From Diogma glabrata (lineage: Eukaryota; Arthropoda; Insecta; Diptera; Cylindrotomidae), in assembly GCA_963693315.1 (NCBI GenBank), contig OY856188.1, forward strand, positions 271,803,114 through 271,867,113: 64,000 bases of DNA, written 5' to 3'. Both the position numbers and the translations under genes were made by a program. The notes below the pieces were generated by a model. The model ran no database searches. It saw only the letters and a program-made list of their open reading frames with translations, and was not told where the DNA came from. Below, piece after piece: positions 54,493 through 64,000 of the stretch (position 1 is the stretch's first letter; each line of letters starts with the position of its first letter).

Positions 54493-55186
54493 TGAATGCG
54501 CTTGAACGATGCTTAGTTTTCAATCGAACGCGCAAACTTAAAAGAAATGGATGAATGGAAGCAGACTTTCAATTTAATGCACTATTTTAGAAATACATCA
54601 CAAAATTATCAACTAAACCTTTATTTGGATGCACTGAGTGTTTATATCATAACAACATTTATTGCACCAACAAAAATAAAAAATGAAGAAAGCAACAAAA
54701 ATGTCTTGTTTTATAGAAATATTATTTAATTTACAAATATATATATATAGATTTCAATAACAATTTAATTACCACATATTTAATTTAATTGTAATAAAAA
54801 ATATCTTTAAATTTTAATTAGTGTCTTTTAGTTATAAATTTTATTTAATCAAATCTTTAATTTTAAATAATATATTTTATTTAATATTTACCAATCTGTA
54901 CGCGTTGATCTTCAAAGGGAAAGTGAATTTTAGAATTTTTGACGTAAGAATTGATTGCTCAATAAAAGGAAATTTATTCTATAGTTCAATGGAACATAAG
55001 GTTTTTATCGTTTTTAATAGTCGAGACATAAACCAACTAAGGTAAAATATCGTTCGTACGAATTGGCAAATATTTACATATGCAGTATTTAAAATTTTAA
55101 GCAACTAATAATTGAAAATTGTGTTATGTATTTCATTGTAAATTTATATATTTTTTTATTGCTATTTATTATTAGAGAACATAACA
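54493..55186 (-). repeat. 5' LTR of the BEL/Pao element
   Basis: Same length and sequence as 47878-48571 apart from one base noticed. It would carry the promoter of the element, reading leftward. Confidence 0.95.
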
Positions 55187-55191
55187 ACGTC
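55187..55191. repeat. 5-bp target duplication (right) of the BEL/Pao element
   Basis: ACGTC, identical to 47873-47877. Confidence 0.93.
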
Positions 55192-55610
55192 TACTATCCG
55201 TTTTTTGGTTTACTCACCATTTTGTAGCTTTTGGACGTCACCGAGTTAACCATGACTCCATATACTAGATCTTTCATGATGTGCTAAAATATTTCTGGAC
55301 AACATTAATTTGCCAGTACAAGTGTTAACAACCTCTCTGGAGTCCAAGAGACCGTCCTTCACCACTTTCCCATCACTTACCAAAACAACTCCCGTCGATA
55401 AAATTTGAGGAACATCCAACAAGGCGTTTACGTTCAAAGCTTTGATCAGAGTGACGCGAGTCGTAACACCAAGCTCGCTGGAAAATTCATTCCACTAATG
55501 AATCCATGTTCCGTTGAACAGATAAATTGAAGCGATAATCAAATGGATTGTCCGAAATATTATCTTACCTCTTCGGATGTACCAGGGCGTGGAATAGATT
55601 GGTGAAGGTT
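55192..55610 (+). pseudogene. Ty3/Gypsy integrase C-terminal remnant, right of the BEL insertion
   Basis: The first codons continue the integrase frame that ends at 47877, with YYPFFG-type residues after the SAYRN block. A VYVQSFDQSDAS...TKLAGKFIP segment (55425-55490) resembles the integrase C-terminal region where family members have V-(F/Y)-V-(R/Q)-S-H-x-LSDAS...AKF-P. It has in-frame stops and is the tail of the dead pol at 45896-47877. A minus-strand open frame over the same bases (55246-55437) has no recognisable domain and is taken as its shadow. Confidence 0.72.
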
Positions 55611-55921
55611 TTTCCTAGGTTCTTTTTCCTCCAAAGGGTTATCGTTTGGTTAGCTTAGAAAAACAATCTCTTGACCGTTAGTAAGGGGCTGCTCTAAATG
55701 TTCGGGATGATTGCGGAGAACCAGGGCTACTAGCAGGAGTTTATGACACGCATCCAATGGAGATTTGTTGAGTTCTTTACCCATTAATTTCTCTAAGGGT
55801 GCTGTGGGACCTTTGTGGTCTTGAAATAGGTTTGTTGAACCGAGATCAAACCTCGAATGTAGCGAAGCTTACATTTAAAACTAAACTTATCTCGTTCAAG
55901 CAGAAGTTCATTATAGCTCTA

Positions 55922-55961
55922 GCTTTCAAATGGTAGCTCTGGCAAACTACCATTTGAAAGC
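55922..55961. repeat. 15-bp perfect hairpin, 10-nt loop
   Basis: gctttcaaatggtag (55922-55936) and its exact reverse complement (55947-55961). It lies inside the antisense gag remnant. Confidence 0.9.
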
Positions 55962-56116
55962 GGAGGTGGAGTGTTTTTGTAAAGTGTATTCACCTTTGAT
56001 CACGCGTTCAGATTTGATCGCCAAGTTTAGTAAAAAGAACTTGAAATTTCAGAATTGCAGTTGTTTAACACAGTCTATTAACGCTATATATTGCATCCTC
56101 GATACATCGATCTGCC

Positions 56117-56950
56117 TCAGAATTTCGATCGTTTTCTTGGTCGTGACATGCACATGGTATAAATGTGTCCTTTCTTGGGGCAAGAATCGCATGTGGACTT
56201 GTCAGAGTAGCATTCGGTGCGATCGTTATCTTCAATACATTTAGGACAGAATTTGTAAAAATTTGAATTGCACTGACGTTTTGAGTATCTTAGAATCTCC
56301 TCAATTATCCTAAAAACCATTGTTTTAGTCTAGTATACTGTGTCTATCTCCAAAACTTCCTTCAGTGTCGAATTTTCTTTTTGAAGACCCGTGGATCTTA
56401 CAGTATCATACGAATGGTTCCTTGTGCACGCATCACTTTTAAATTTGTAAGCATATACTGACGTGTAATTGCACGCAGATAAGCTATACCTTCGTCTCAA
56501 CACGTCTGACCCGGTTTCATTTGTGTTTTGTCAAAATCGCATGGCGAGAATATGAGTTTTTGATACAAAATAATTAATTAGCTGTTTAGTAATCTCTTCG
56601 TGTGTCTCACTGTCACTTCCTCATTGAACATTTTCTGCAAAGTTTTGACACCATTGTCTCCTGCGTAACACAAAAAAAATCGCGTTTTTGACTGTCATCG
56701 GTCACCACAAACGATTAAAAATGTTGATTAATTTCCTTTAAATATTTTTCCCGCTGGTGTTAAACTATTAGCCGCAAAAAATGATGGAACGACCATGGCC
56801 TTGTTTCCATTTACGTTTCTAGTTGTTCCTGCTTTCCTTTGCTCCAGCAACAATTTTTTGGGGCACGAATTTCGTCTTTCAAATCAAATAATCGATTAAT
56901 AGCAGCTTTATCCAGTTTTTTCTGGTTACTATCGTCGCCAATAAAATCTT
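56117..56950 (-). pseudogene. decayed Ty3/Gypsy-like gag on the minus strand (zinc knuckle)
   Basis: The minus strand from right to left gives a charged N-terminal block (SNQKKLDKAAINRLFDLKDE, 56880-56945), a capsid-like FDKTQMKPGQ followed by IAYLRAITRQ (56455-56535), a STLKEVLEID-type block (56340-56375) and FCPKC...STCDSCPKKGHIYTMC (56160-56235). The last contains an exact CX2CX4HX4C knuckle preceded by a second, degenerate Cys motif, the usual pair in Gypsy-type gag. Stops and frameshifts break it. It faces the + strand pol remnant that ends near 55610, so it belongs to a different insertion or a rearranged copy. Confidence 0.65.
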
Positions 56951-58373
56951 TCGTAGTTTTTTACTAATTAAAACAAATTATTTTTACTAAACAGAAGTTT
57001 GCGATCTTGCATTCATCTGGGCACCTTGGAGATAACAAAAAAAGATAATCGATTTAGAAAAATTGATTTTTCTCCTATGGGAAAACATCGAGATTCGCAG
57101 AATTTTCACAAATTAGCAGCTGCGCTTTTTGTGGGCTGAAAAAAGATACCACGATTTTTAAATATATCATTTCATACTGCCAAACAGAATTTTTGGTACT
57201 AAACGCTACGCTTTTTGACACAAAATTAACATTGAAATGCTAACAAAATATACAAAAAGTTCCTGTAAAAATATTGTCATACTTGTGTGGTCAGTCCCAC
57301 ACAGAGAAAGTAAAATTCTACTGTTGACGGTTTACCAAAATAAGATGCCGATAAAATATTTATTCGATCGGAATGTTTCGGAATGGCAAAAAATTCATCC
57401 AAAAATTACAGTACAATTACTTGATGATATCATCGTAAAACAACGCGAAACAAGGCAAACAAAAATATTAAAATATATACTAAATTTTTTAAATCAATAA
57501 AATTAACTATTCTAAGTACCCGTAAGTTTTTTGTATTTGTTTTCATTACCTTCTGAAAAAATTTCCTTTTCACATAAGATAAAAATAAGATAAAATTCAT
57601 CAATTTAGTATTACAAACGTTATATTATCTCATAAAAAGTTAAATGAAACCATATTATAAAATGTAAAAATAATTTTTTATTCTTTCATTATTTTGTTGT
57701 GTCTGAAATGTGTGTGCATATATGTGCCAAAGAGTTTAACGATGGTGCATGGTATGGTTCACATAATGTGCATGAATGTGCTATGCACAATTATATGCAC
57801 ATGAATTTTGTATCAAATTTCATTCGTTTTTTTCTTGTTTACGGGCTATATATCCAGAATATATGTCCAGTTTAAGTTATTATTATTACACACGTGAATA
57901 TTATTTTAACATGTGAACCATATTTCAGAATGAAATACTTATTTATTTGATCAGAAAATATGTTTGGATCACATCAGAGGCGTGATTATAGAAATTATTA
58001 TAGAAATTATTTCCAATTATTTATAGAAATTATTCCCGCGAAAGCTGCAAGTAAGAGCTAACAAAATATATATTTTTGAAATGTACTAATTAAAACCTTT
58101 TATTTGATACCCAACACGACATCATTAAATTAGTTTTTTAAATTCATGTCCACATTATGTCCTCTAGAAAGCGTTTTATTCAATTTAATGAGTCATAGTC
58201 TGCATAATACAAGCTGACAATCAAAACGATTCGAACGACACCTCATTTTTGAAATTATGAAAAGTAGTTTAGAAGTAATGAGCATACATACATAAATGCA
58301 TGAATAACGCTTTTTGCTTCGTCATAGTCAATAAACAGATGTTAATTTTATTTGTTGCGGAAAGAATAAAACA
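56951..58373. other. AT-rich stretch with no recognised gene
   Basis: An 87-residue open frame on the + strand (57237-57500) has no recognisable domain. It sits in AT-rich DNA and I do not call it a gene. The rest shows only short imperfect repeats such as the atgtgcat/tatgcac cluster near 57715-57800. Confidence 0.45.
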
Positions 58374-59413
58374 TTAAAACAATTTTTTTGATTATATTGA
58401 ACAAAATAAATTTATTTGACTGTATTTTCTAAATAATTTGATTGTATTTTATAAAAAACTCAAAATCAACAAAAACATATTCGCTTTGATTATATAAAAA
58501 ACAATAAATTAAAACTAATGCGCATGCCTCTTTTTCGAATATGGAAAAAGTCAAAGGCTGTTATGATAAAACTGAATTAAATTCCATTGTTTATTTTTTA
58601 AAATTAATGGTACGAATAATAAAATTATATTCATTGTTCTTTATTCGTTCTACTTGTTTTATCAAAGAATTTTTAAATAATTTCATTTTAATTAACCCAT
58701 GTTACTCTGTCGGAAGGATAAAAGGCTCTTGTTTAATGAATTTTAGTCTCTCACAAATTTGCAATGCTCGTTGGTACTGTGAACTTTTGCTCGAAAAATA
58801 AAATACATTACTAAGCTCTTGCGTAATTATACAGATTTTTTTCAGACTTGCCTCAAATCTTAGCATAATAGCATCGGTTTTTGGTTAAAAGAATTGAATT
58901 AGAATGAAATTTTATTGCATCAGTACGCTGGTGACATTTCTATCCGTTCAGATAATTATAAAAGATATAACGTACGAACAATTTTGTGCACACATGTACA
59001 ATTAATGCACATTTAATGCATATTTTTCAAAATTCGTAAAACAATTAATAAAAAAAGGCAAAAATTATCATAAGTTAACTCATGTGTCCAAATTACCAAA
59101 AACAGATCCCTTCATGATTTCAATTCTAATTAAAAAAAAATTTTAAGCTTTACTTGCATACAAATTCTTAACGTTCATCAATAATTTTAAATACTTAAAC
59201 AATGGAATTTAATTCAATTTAATTCAGTTTTATCATAAGAGCCGTTGACTTTTTCAATATTCAAAAGAGGCAAGCGCACTAGTTTGAATTTATTGTTTTT
59301 TATATAGCCAAAACGCAAATATTTTTGTTTATTTTTTATAAAATACAATCAAATTATTTATAAAATACAGTCAAAAAATTTAGTTCAGAGTTCAATATAA
59401 TCAAATTGTTTTA
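58374..59413. mobile_element. ~1-kb inverted-repeat element with ~215-bp arms
   Basis: The arms 58374-58589 and 59200-59413 are diverged reverse complements. They share acaatttttttgattatattgaac-like, ttgactgtatttt, aataatttgattgtattttataaaaaa, aacaataaatt and ggctnttatgataaaactgaattaaatt blocks in order. The 610-bp spacer has no recognisable protein. Outside and inside sequence is AT-rich, so target duplications cannot be judged. Confidence 0.72.
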
Positions 59414-62400
59414 TTGTGTTTCACCACATTCTCGCTTCTACCTGTTTATCTAACAAAAAATTTAAAACAACTTTCATAATTTATTTTACAATTGTTATAA
59501 CTGGGTAAATTGAAGGAGATGTATTCTTTTTAATTTTATTTAGCGTATGGTTTTATCGATTGTAAGCTCATTTATTGTGTATTAATGTTTTGTTTAAGGT
59601 AGATTTCAAAGAAAAATCCACCTTTTTAGGTTTTATTTTTATTTTTATATGTCACAAAAAAAACATACGCTAAATAAATATACAAATCTTTCAATTTACA
59701 TAGGAGCCCAGATATAACAATTTTAAACTAAATCATGAAAAATGTTCTAAATTAAATGTTGGACAAACAGGTAGAACATTTACAAAATTGAACCTAAAAC
59801 AGAGGGTTGTAAGATATTTATTTATATTTGTGTGTTATAATTCTTTTTCTATGTTTGTGTTCTGTATAAACATTTTGAATTTAGGTATTAAAATTGTTCA
59901 ACTCAGGATGGATTTTCTAAATTGTTGAATCGAGCATCATTAGAAAAAAAAGATAGACGATATTTCATTTCAGAGTCCCATAATTCAAGTAAACTCTTCT
60001 ATTTTAGCACGATTAAAGAATAATATACAAAATGTCATTTTGTTTCACCTTGTAACGTAAAATAGCAAACTAACAATAAATATTTATCCTTCGAGTAAAG
60101 CTTTTAGAACGTCGAATTTATTGTAACTTTTTTTATGACTATTTTTTTAGCACAGAACAGTAATTTGGATTTCAAATGATATTTTAATGACACACAGACC
60201 TGTTGTTGTTGATTTCATTATTTTTTTGTAAAATAAATTAAATGCAGGCAATTATACTGTTTGAACAAGTTTGGCTATTTGTTAGAAGTAGTCATAAAAA
60301 TTAAAGTACATTAACAAAATATACAAACAAAATTATTCAACTTTATAAAATGATTTCAAGAACATTAATTAATAATTAATAATCCAACCAAAATATTATC
60401 AACAAATCATTATTTTATTCAACATTATAAAAACCAAAAACTCAAAATTATATTAATTAATGTTTTTCAACTTAATTTTGCCAAAAGTTTTAGTTTAAAA
60501 TCTTTTTTGGAAAAATACGAAAATTTCTGTTTTGAAAAGCTTAAAATAAAAACTTTATTTCGTTTAAAACTGAGTTTTTGTTTGATTCATGTTAAAACAA
60601 ACATAACGAAAAAAAAAGCTTTTGAGTGGTTCCGTTCACAGTCAAAAGCAAATCTAAAGTTGAAGTTCAAATCTAAAACAATTTTTTTTTAAATTTTAAC
60701 TTCCAAACTTCGCTAACGTTAACGTACAATTAGAAATAAACAACTTTTACCGTTAATTGAAGTTCAAATTGTCGATCATTAAATTTAAGATGATTCACCT
60801 AGAAGAAAAGAAAAAAAAAAATAACAGTTTTATAAAAGCTACAAGATTTCAAAATATATAATGAAAATAATTTAGTAATTGAACATTAACAAATCTTAAC
60901 TACTTGCATCAATAAAAATTTATACTTATTCAATTTTTCTAAATTGATTTCTTTTATACTTTTACTACCTACGTTTATTACAACAACAACAACTAAACTT
61001 CATGTGTACAGTTAATTTTATCAAATTCTCTCTAAGTTCATTGCTTCCTTTTCATATAAAAATTACAAAAAAAAAATCTAATTTTTATTAATTTACTTTT
61101 AACTCATAAAACTTCAATTTTAAAGCATAAAACAAAGATAACCAATTCATCACATATAACATCAACGAAAAAATAAAAAAAAACAAAATGTTTAGTGCCA
61201 ATCAATAAAAATCTTAAGCAAATTTCTATTTCTTCTTCGTAGTTCGTAGGCTGTTTTGCCTCTTCCGTACGACAAAAGAAATAAGAACCGTTCGAAGATA
61301 AATTCTACGTTTGTTTACCGTTACATTATACTACAAGGTCATCCTTATAAAATAAAATTTATTCTTTGGCATCAATGAGAAGCAATAACATTATATATTT
61401 ATCATTCGACTTATGTAAATAGAAAGAATGAAGAAAAGAGAATCTTGTTTATTTTATTTAAAGTTGTTACTTTTCACTTTGAAAAAAGAATTATGGTTGA
61501 AAACATTCGTGATTGTGTGTTTTTTTTGTAAGATAAATTTGTTAAGCCAAAAGTTCAATGAGTTAGAATTATCATGTTTTAATTAATAGAGTTGAATTTT
61601 TATGTAAATTAATTCGATTTAGATTATACCAAAGGTTTTATTTTCAGCAGAATTTTTAAATTTTTATAGAAGGTTATTTTGCTAGTTTTAGGTTCTTTTT
61701 TGTAAATGGTTCACCTATTTGCCCGAAATAAAATGTTGAACAACTATCATAGTTTATTTTACAATTGTTTACATCTAGGTTCTTATTTATATTAAAGGAT
61801 TTGTATGCAAGTAGAGGTTAACACAAAGTTTTTTAATTTCGTTTCTGAAAAAAAATTTTTGCTGCACTAAACATTTCACTTCAGTTTGCTACTAGATGAA
61901 GCCAATAACATTTTTTTTATTTATAGTAGATAGAAGAGTAATCGCACATACGTGGAATGCGTGTCAACTATTTTGAAATCAAAAACATGATATGGAAAAT
62001 TTCAAATTTTTTTGAGAAATTAATAGTGGGATGTTTTTGTTATGTTCTTAAAATTTTAGGAAAGTTTTATTAATTTTGTTTGGAAATAATTTCTTGTTAA
62101 TTCTTAATTGTGAATAATATTTGTATCTATGTATTTTAGAAAATAACTCTAAGGAATTTTAAATAAAATTGTAAAAAAATTTGGAAAATTTATTTCGTTT
62201 TTTTAAATAGATTTAGTATTTGTAGGTTATAGATTTAAAGTTTTTGTAATAATTTTTTTGCGATTTAATTTTTTTTAAATCTCAATATTTTTTTTTTGCA
62301 TTTGTGATAGGTTTAAATTTTTGAATATTTTTTTCTATAATTTTTAATTTATTTTAATTTTATTCTTTTGAGAGATTTAGAGAAAAGTTTGGCTACATTT

Positions 62401-62835
62401 AAATTGTGTAATTTTAGAATTTTGATTGCGATTTTTTTTGTAATACATGGAACATTTTTGAGCCTTTTTGTAAATTCTTAATTTTTGAATTATTTAAATT
62501 TTGCTTAAATTTGAAATTTTTTTCAAGTTTTTATAAATATTTTTAACTTTAAATTTTTCGAATATCTTTAGATTTTAAAATTTAGTTTTGAAAAAGTTTT
62601 TTTTTATATTTTATTGTTTAAAATTATTTTTACGTGTATACATAGTTTGGAAAGTTGTTTATAAATTTTTAAGGGCGCTGATTTTTTTCTGATTCTTGTT
62701 TTTTTTCAATTTTTTTGGAAAGCATGAATTTTTTTTTGAGTATTTGTTGAAATTTTGTTGATTTTTTAGTTTTTGTTAATTTGAGTTTCTACTTGAATTG
62801 GCCCATATTTATTGTTTACCCTTGATTTTTCTTTT
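59414..62835. other. 3.4-kb AT-rich desert
   Basis: Runs of A and T, and from about 62150 to 62780 a T-rich strand (ttttt, aattttt). I saw no domain, tRNA or inverted repeat of note. It could be intronic or intergenic. Confidence 0.5.
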
Positions 62836-63240
62836 CGGCATCAGATCCGTCAATCTTCTCCACGACCATTTTTTTTGTGAAGCTCCCTTAGTTTTTTTTA
62901 TTTCTTTTCATTTGGTTTCCTTTAAGTGACTATGGCTTCTACTTTCCAAATCACCTTGGTCAGCAGTAATACGGTCTGCAATCTCTGCAGGCAGAAGATG
63001 GAAGGCCTGATTGAGGCACTGATTGTGCCCTGTCTTCCATATTAGTTTTATATTTTTGGGGAATTTGAGAATGTTGTTTTCTTTTCATATATGTTGATAA
63101 TACATATTTTTATATATTTGTAATTTGGTTTGAATTCTTTTGTTAGAATTATTTTGTTTTTGATATGAATTTTTGTAATTGTTCGTTGTTCTGTGGGCGG
63201 AAGGCAAGTCTTGTAAGTCCTGACGTGCAGACAACATTTG
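62836..63240. repeat. dispersed repeat R1, copy 2 (first block)
   Basis: Matches 21190-21560: gtcaatcttctccacgaccattttttttgtgaa, a cagcagtaatacggtctgcaatctc-like block, agaagatggaaggcctga and then the gtgggcgg-aggcaag motif. Confidence 0.6.
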
Positions 63241-63410
63241 TGTATTGATGTGTGAGTTTCATTTGATCTGAGGTTGTTCTGTGGGCAGAGGGCAAGATAT
63301 TCTGTAAGTTCTGGCGCGCAGACTACATTTGTGTTAGAGTTTTTTGTTGTTCAGTTTTTTGCTGTGGGCGAAAGGCAAGATCCCTGTAGGTCCTGACGCC
63401 TGATTTTTAG
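63187..63410. repeat. three tandem units (~80-90 bp) with the gtgggcggaaggcaag motif
   Basis: The core gtgggc(g/a)(g/a)a(a/g)ggcaag followed by ttgtaagtcctgacg-(t/g)cagac recurs at about 63193, 63274 and 63363. A fourth relative is at 21518. It is a short array inside R1. Confidence 0.8.
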
Positions 63411-63699
63411 GTTTTAGTTGTTTTGTATTTTTAGTTTAAAACCGCAATGGTAGGAAAGGTCTTTCAGACGTATTCCTAACGGGATTTACGAACCCGCGTA
63501 CCTTAGTTGGGTGGGAATTGGCTGCTACGAGAGGGTCGTGAGTAGTGATTTAATATGGCTCGGATCTTGTTGAACCCTGATGGTTTACCCTCTAGGTCAT
63601 CCCAGCAAAATTATTTTACTTCATTCACCGGTTTTCAATGAGGTCATGACCACCAAGTGTTACGTTCATTTATTTTAACTGATATAGTCTTCGAAAAAT

Positions 63700-63950
63700 C
63701 TATTCATTAGAGCGTAACCTTTTGAAGGGTAGGAAGAGCACCGACCAGTGGACGATAACAAGGAGATGAACCGCCTGTTGTTCGGGCCACTGGGACCGAC
63801 GTTCGCTATTCCAAAACCAACCTCTTTATTCTCAACATAGGGTGTTCCGGTGCCATCATTGGCTTGCCAGGGAACAGAGAGAAGGAAAATGCTAACCCTT
63901 GGTTTTCTGAGCCATAGTTAGACCACCTCTGTTTTTTGGTCGTCCATCGA
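63700..63950. repeat. dispersed repeat R1, copy 2 (second block)
   Basis: Matches 20695-20880: agagcgtaacc, tggacgataacaaggaga, gggaccgacgttcgc, tattctcaacata and gccatagttagaccac. Confidence 0.55.
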
Positions 63951-64000
63951 TATTATCAAAACACTCTTCCAAACTTCTTTTTTTTTTTGTAAATTATGTG

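Larger units (their letters stand above)
47878..55186 (-). mobile_element. full-length BEL/Pao LTR retrotransposon (7.3 kb)
   Basis: Two 694-bp LTRs (47878-48571 and 54493-55186) in the same orientation, with TG...CA ends and the ACGTC target duplication, flank a 5.9-kb interior. On the minus strand this holds a primer-binding site, a 190-bp leader, one continuous 1800-codon gag-pol and a polypurine-like tract. Comparing the LTRs by eye I found a single difference (tttttaatc versus ttttcaatc), so the insertion is very recent. It sits in the integrase of an older + strand Ty3/Gypsy element. Confidence 0.96.

Noticed and set aside
55246..55437. Minus-strand frame read as a retroelement protease
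   Set aside because: No D(S/T)G motif; the + strand gives a better integrase C-terminal match over the same bases.
57237..57500. 87-residue + strand open frame
   Set aside because: No motif or neighbouring exon; treated as chance in AT-rich DNA.
1..64000. CRISPR array, rRNA gene, bacterial-type operon or phage module
   Set aside because: No regularly spaced short repeats with unique spacers, no rRNA-like conserved sequence, and all recognised proteins are eukaryotic transposable-element proteins.

Overview
The window looks like strongly AT-rich arthropod (most likely insect) chromatin made almost entirely of repeats. The evidence is the mix of element families: a mariner transposase with the DD34D layout, BEL/Pao and Ty3/Gypsy retroelements, an APE-type non-LTR retrotransposon, and many long inverted-repeat and tandem-repeat elements. 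I found no complete host gene. One short, relatively GC-rich open stretch near the left edge (545-756) could be a terminal exon of a membrane protein, but this is weak. The species cannot be named from the sequence.

Left third (1-17.7 kb): a nest of inverted and tandem repeats. An outer inverted pair (1341/17732) encloses a ~135-139 bp tandem array. A second perfect 21-bp inverted pair (2786/16875) encloses 14 kb and sits inside that same array. Within the 14 kb lie a palindromic MITE, a 5'-truncated non-LTR relic, a full-length non-LTR retrotransposon with an intact 999-residue ORF, poly(A) tail and 13-bp target duplication, a 653-bp tandem duplication running into a ~290-bp-arm palindrome, a 470-bp-arm inverted repeat and tRNA-like SINE fragments.

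Middle (17.7-40.7 kb): decayed Ty3/Gypsy fragments on both strands, two one-ended mariners, and a three-copy dispersed repeat (starts near 22411, 30516 and 36006) with LTR-like, PBS-like and TATA-like signals. One mariner lies inside a Gypsy integrase region. Both mariners carry a short direct repeat at the broken end.

Right (40.7-64 kb): a 4.1-kb element with ~530-bp terminal inverted repeats, a candidate TAA target duplication and internal minisatellites; a decayed + strand Ty3/Gypsy pol; and, inserted into its integrase, a structurally complete BEL/Pao retrotransposon (47878-55186) with 694-bp LTRs differing at one position by eye, a 5-bp target duplication ACGTC, PBS, PPT and a continuous 1800-residue gag-pol. 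Beyond it are an antisense Gypsy gag remnant, another inverted-repeat element, a long AT-rich stretch and a second copy of a repeat also seen near 21 kb.

The best candidates for live elements are the BEL/Pao element and the non-LTR retrotransposon. The other recognised elements are decayed or non-autonomous. I saw no CRISPR array, rRNA gene, convincing canonical tRNA gene or prokaryote-type operon.
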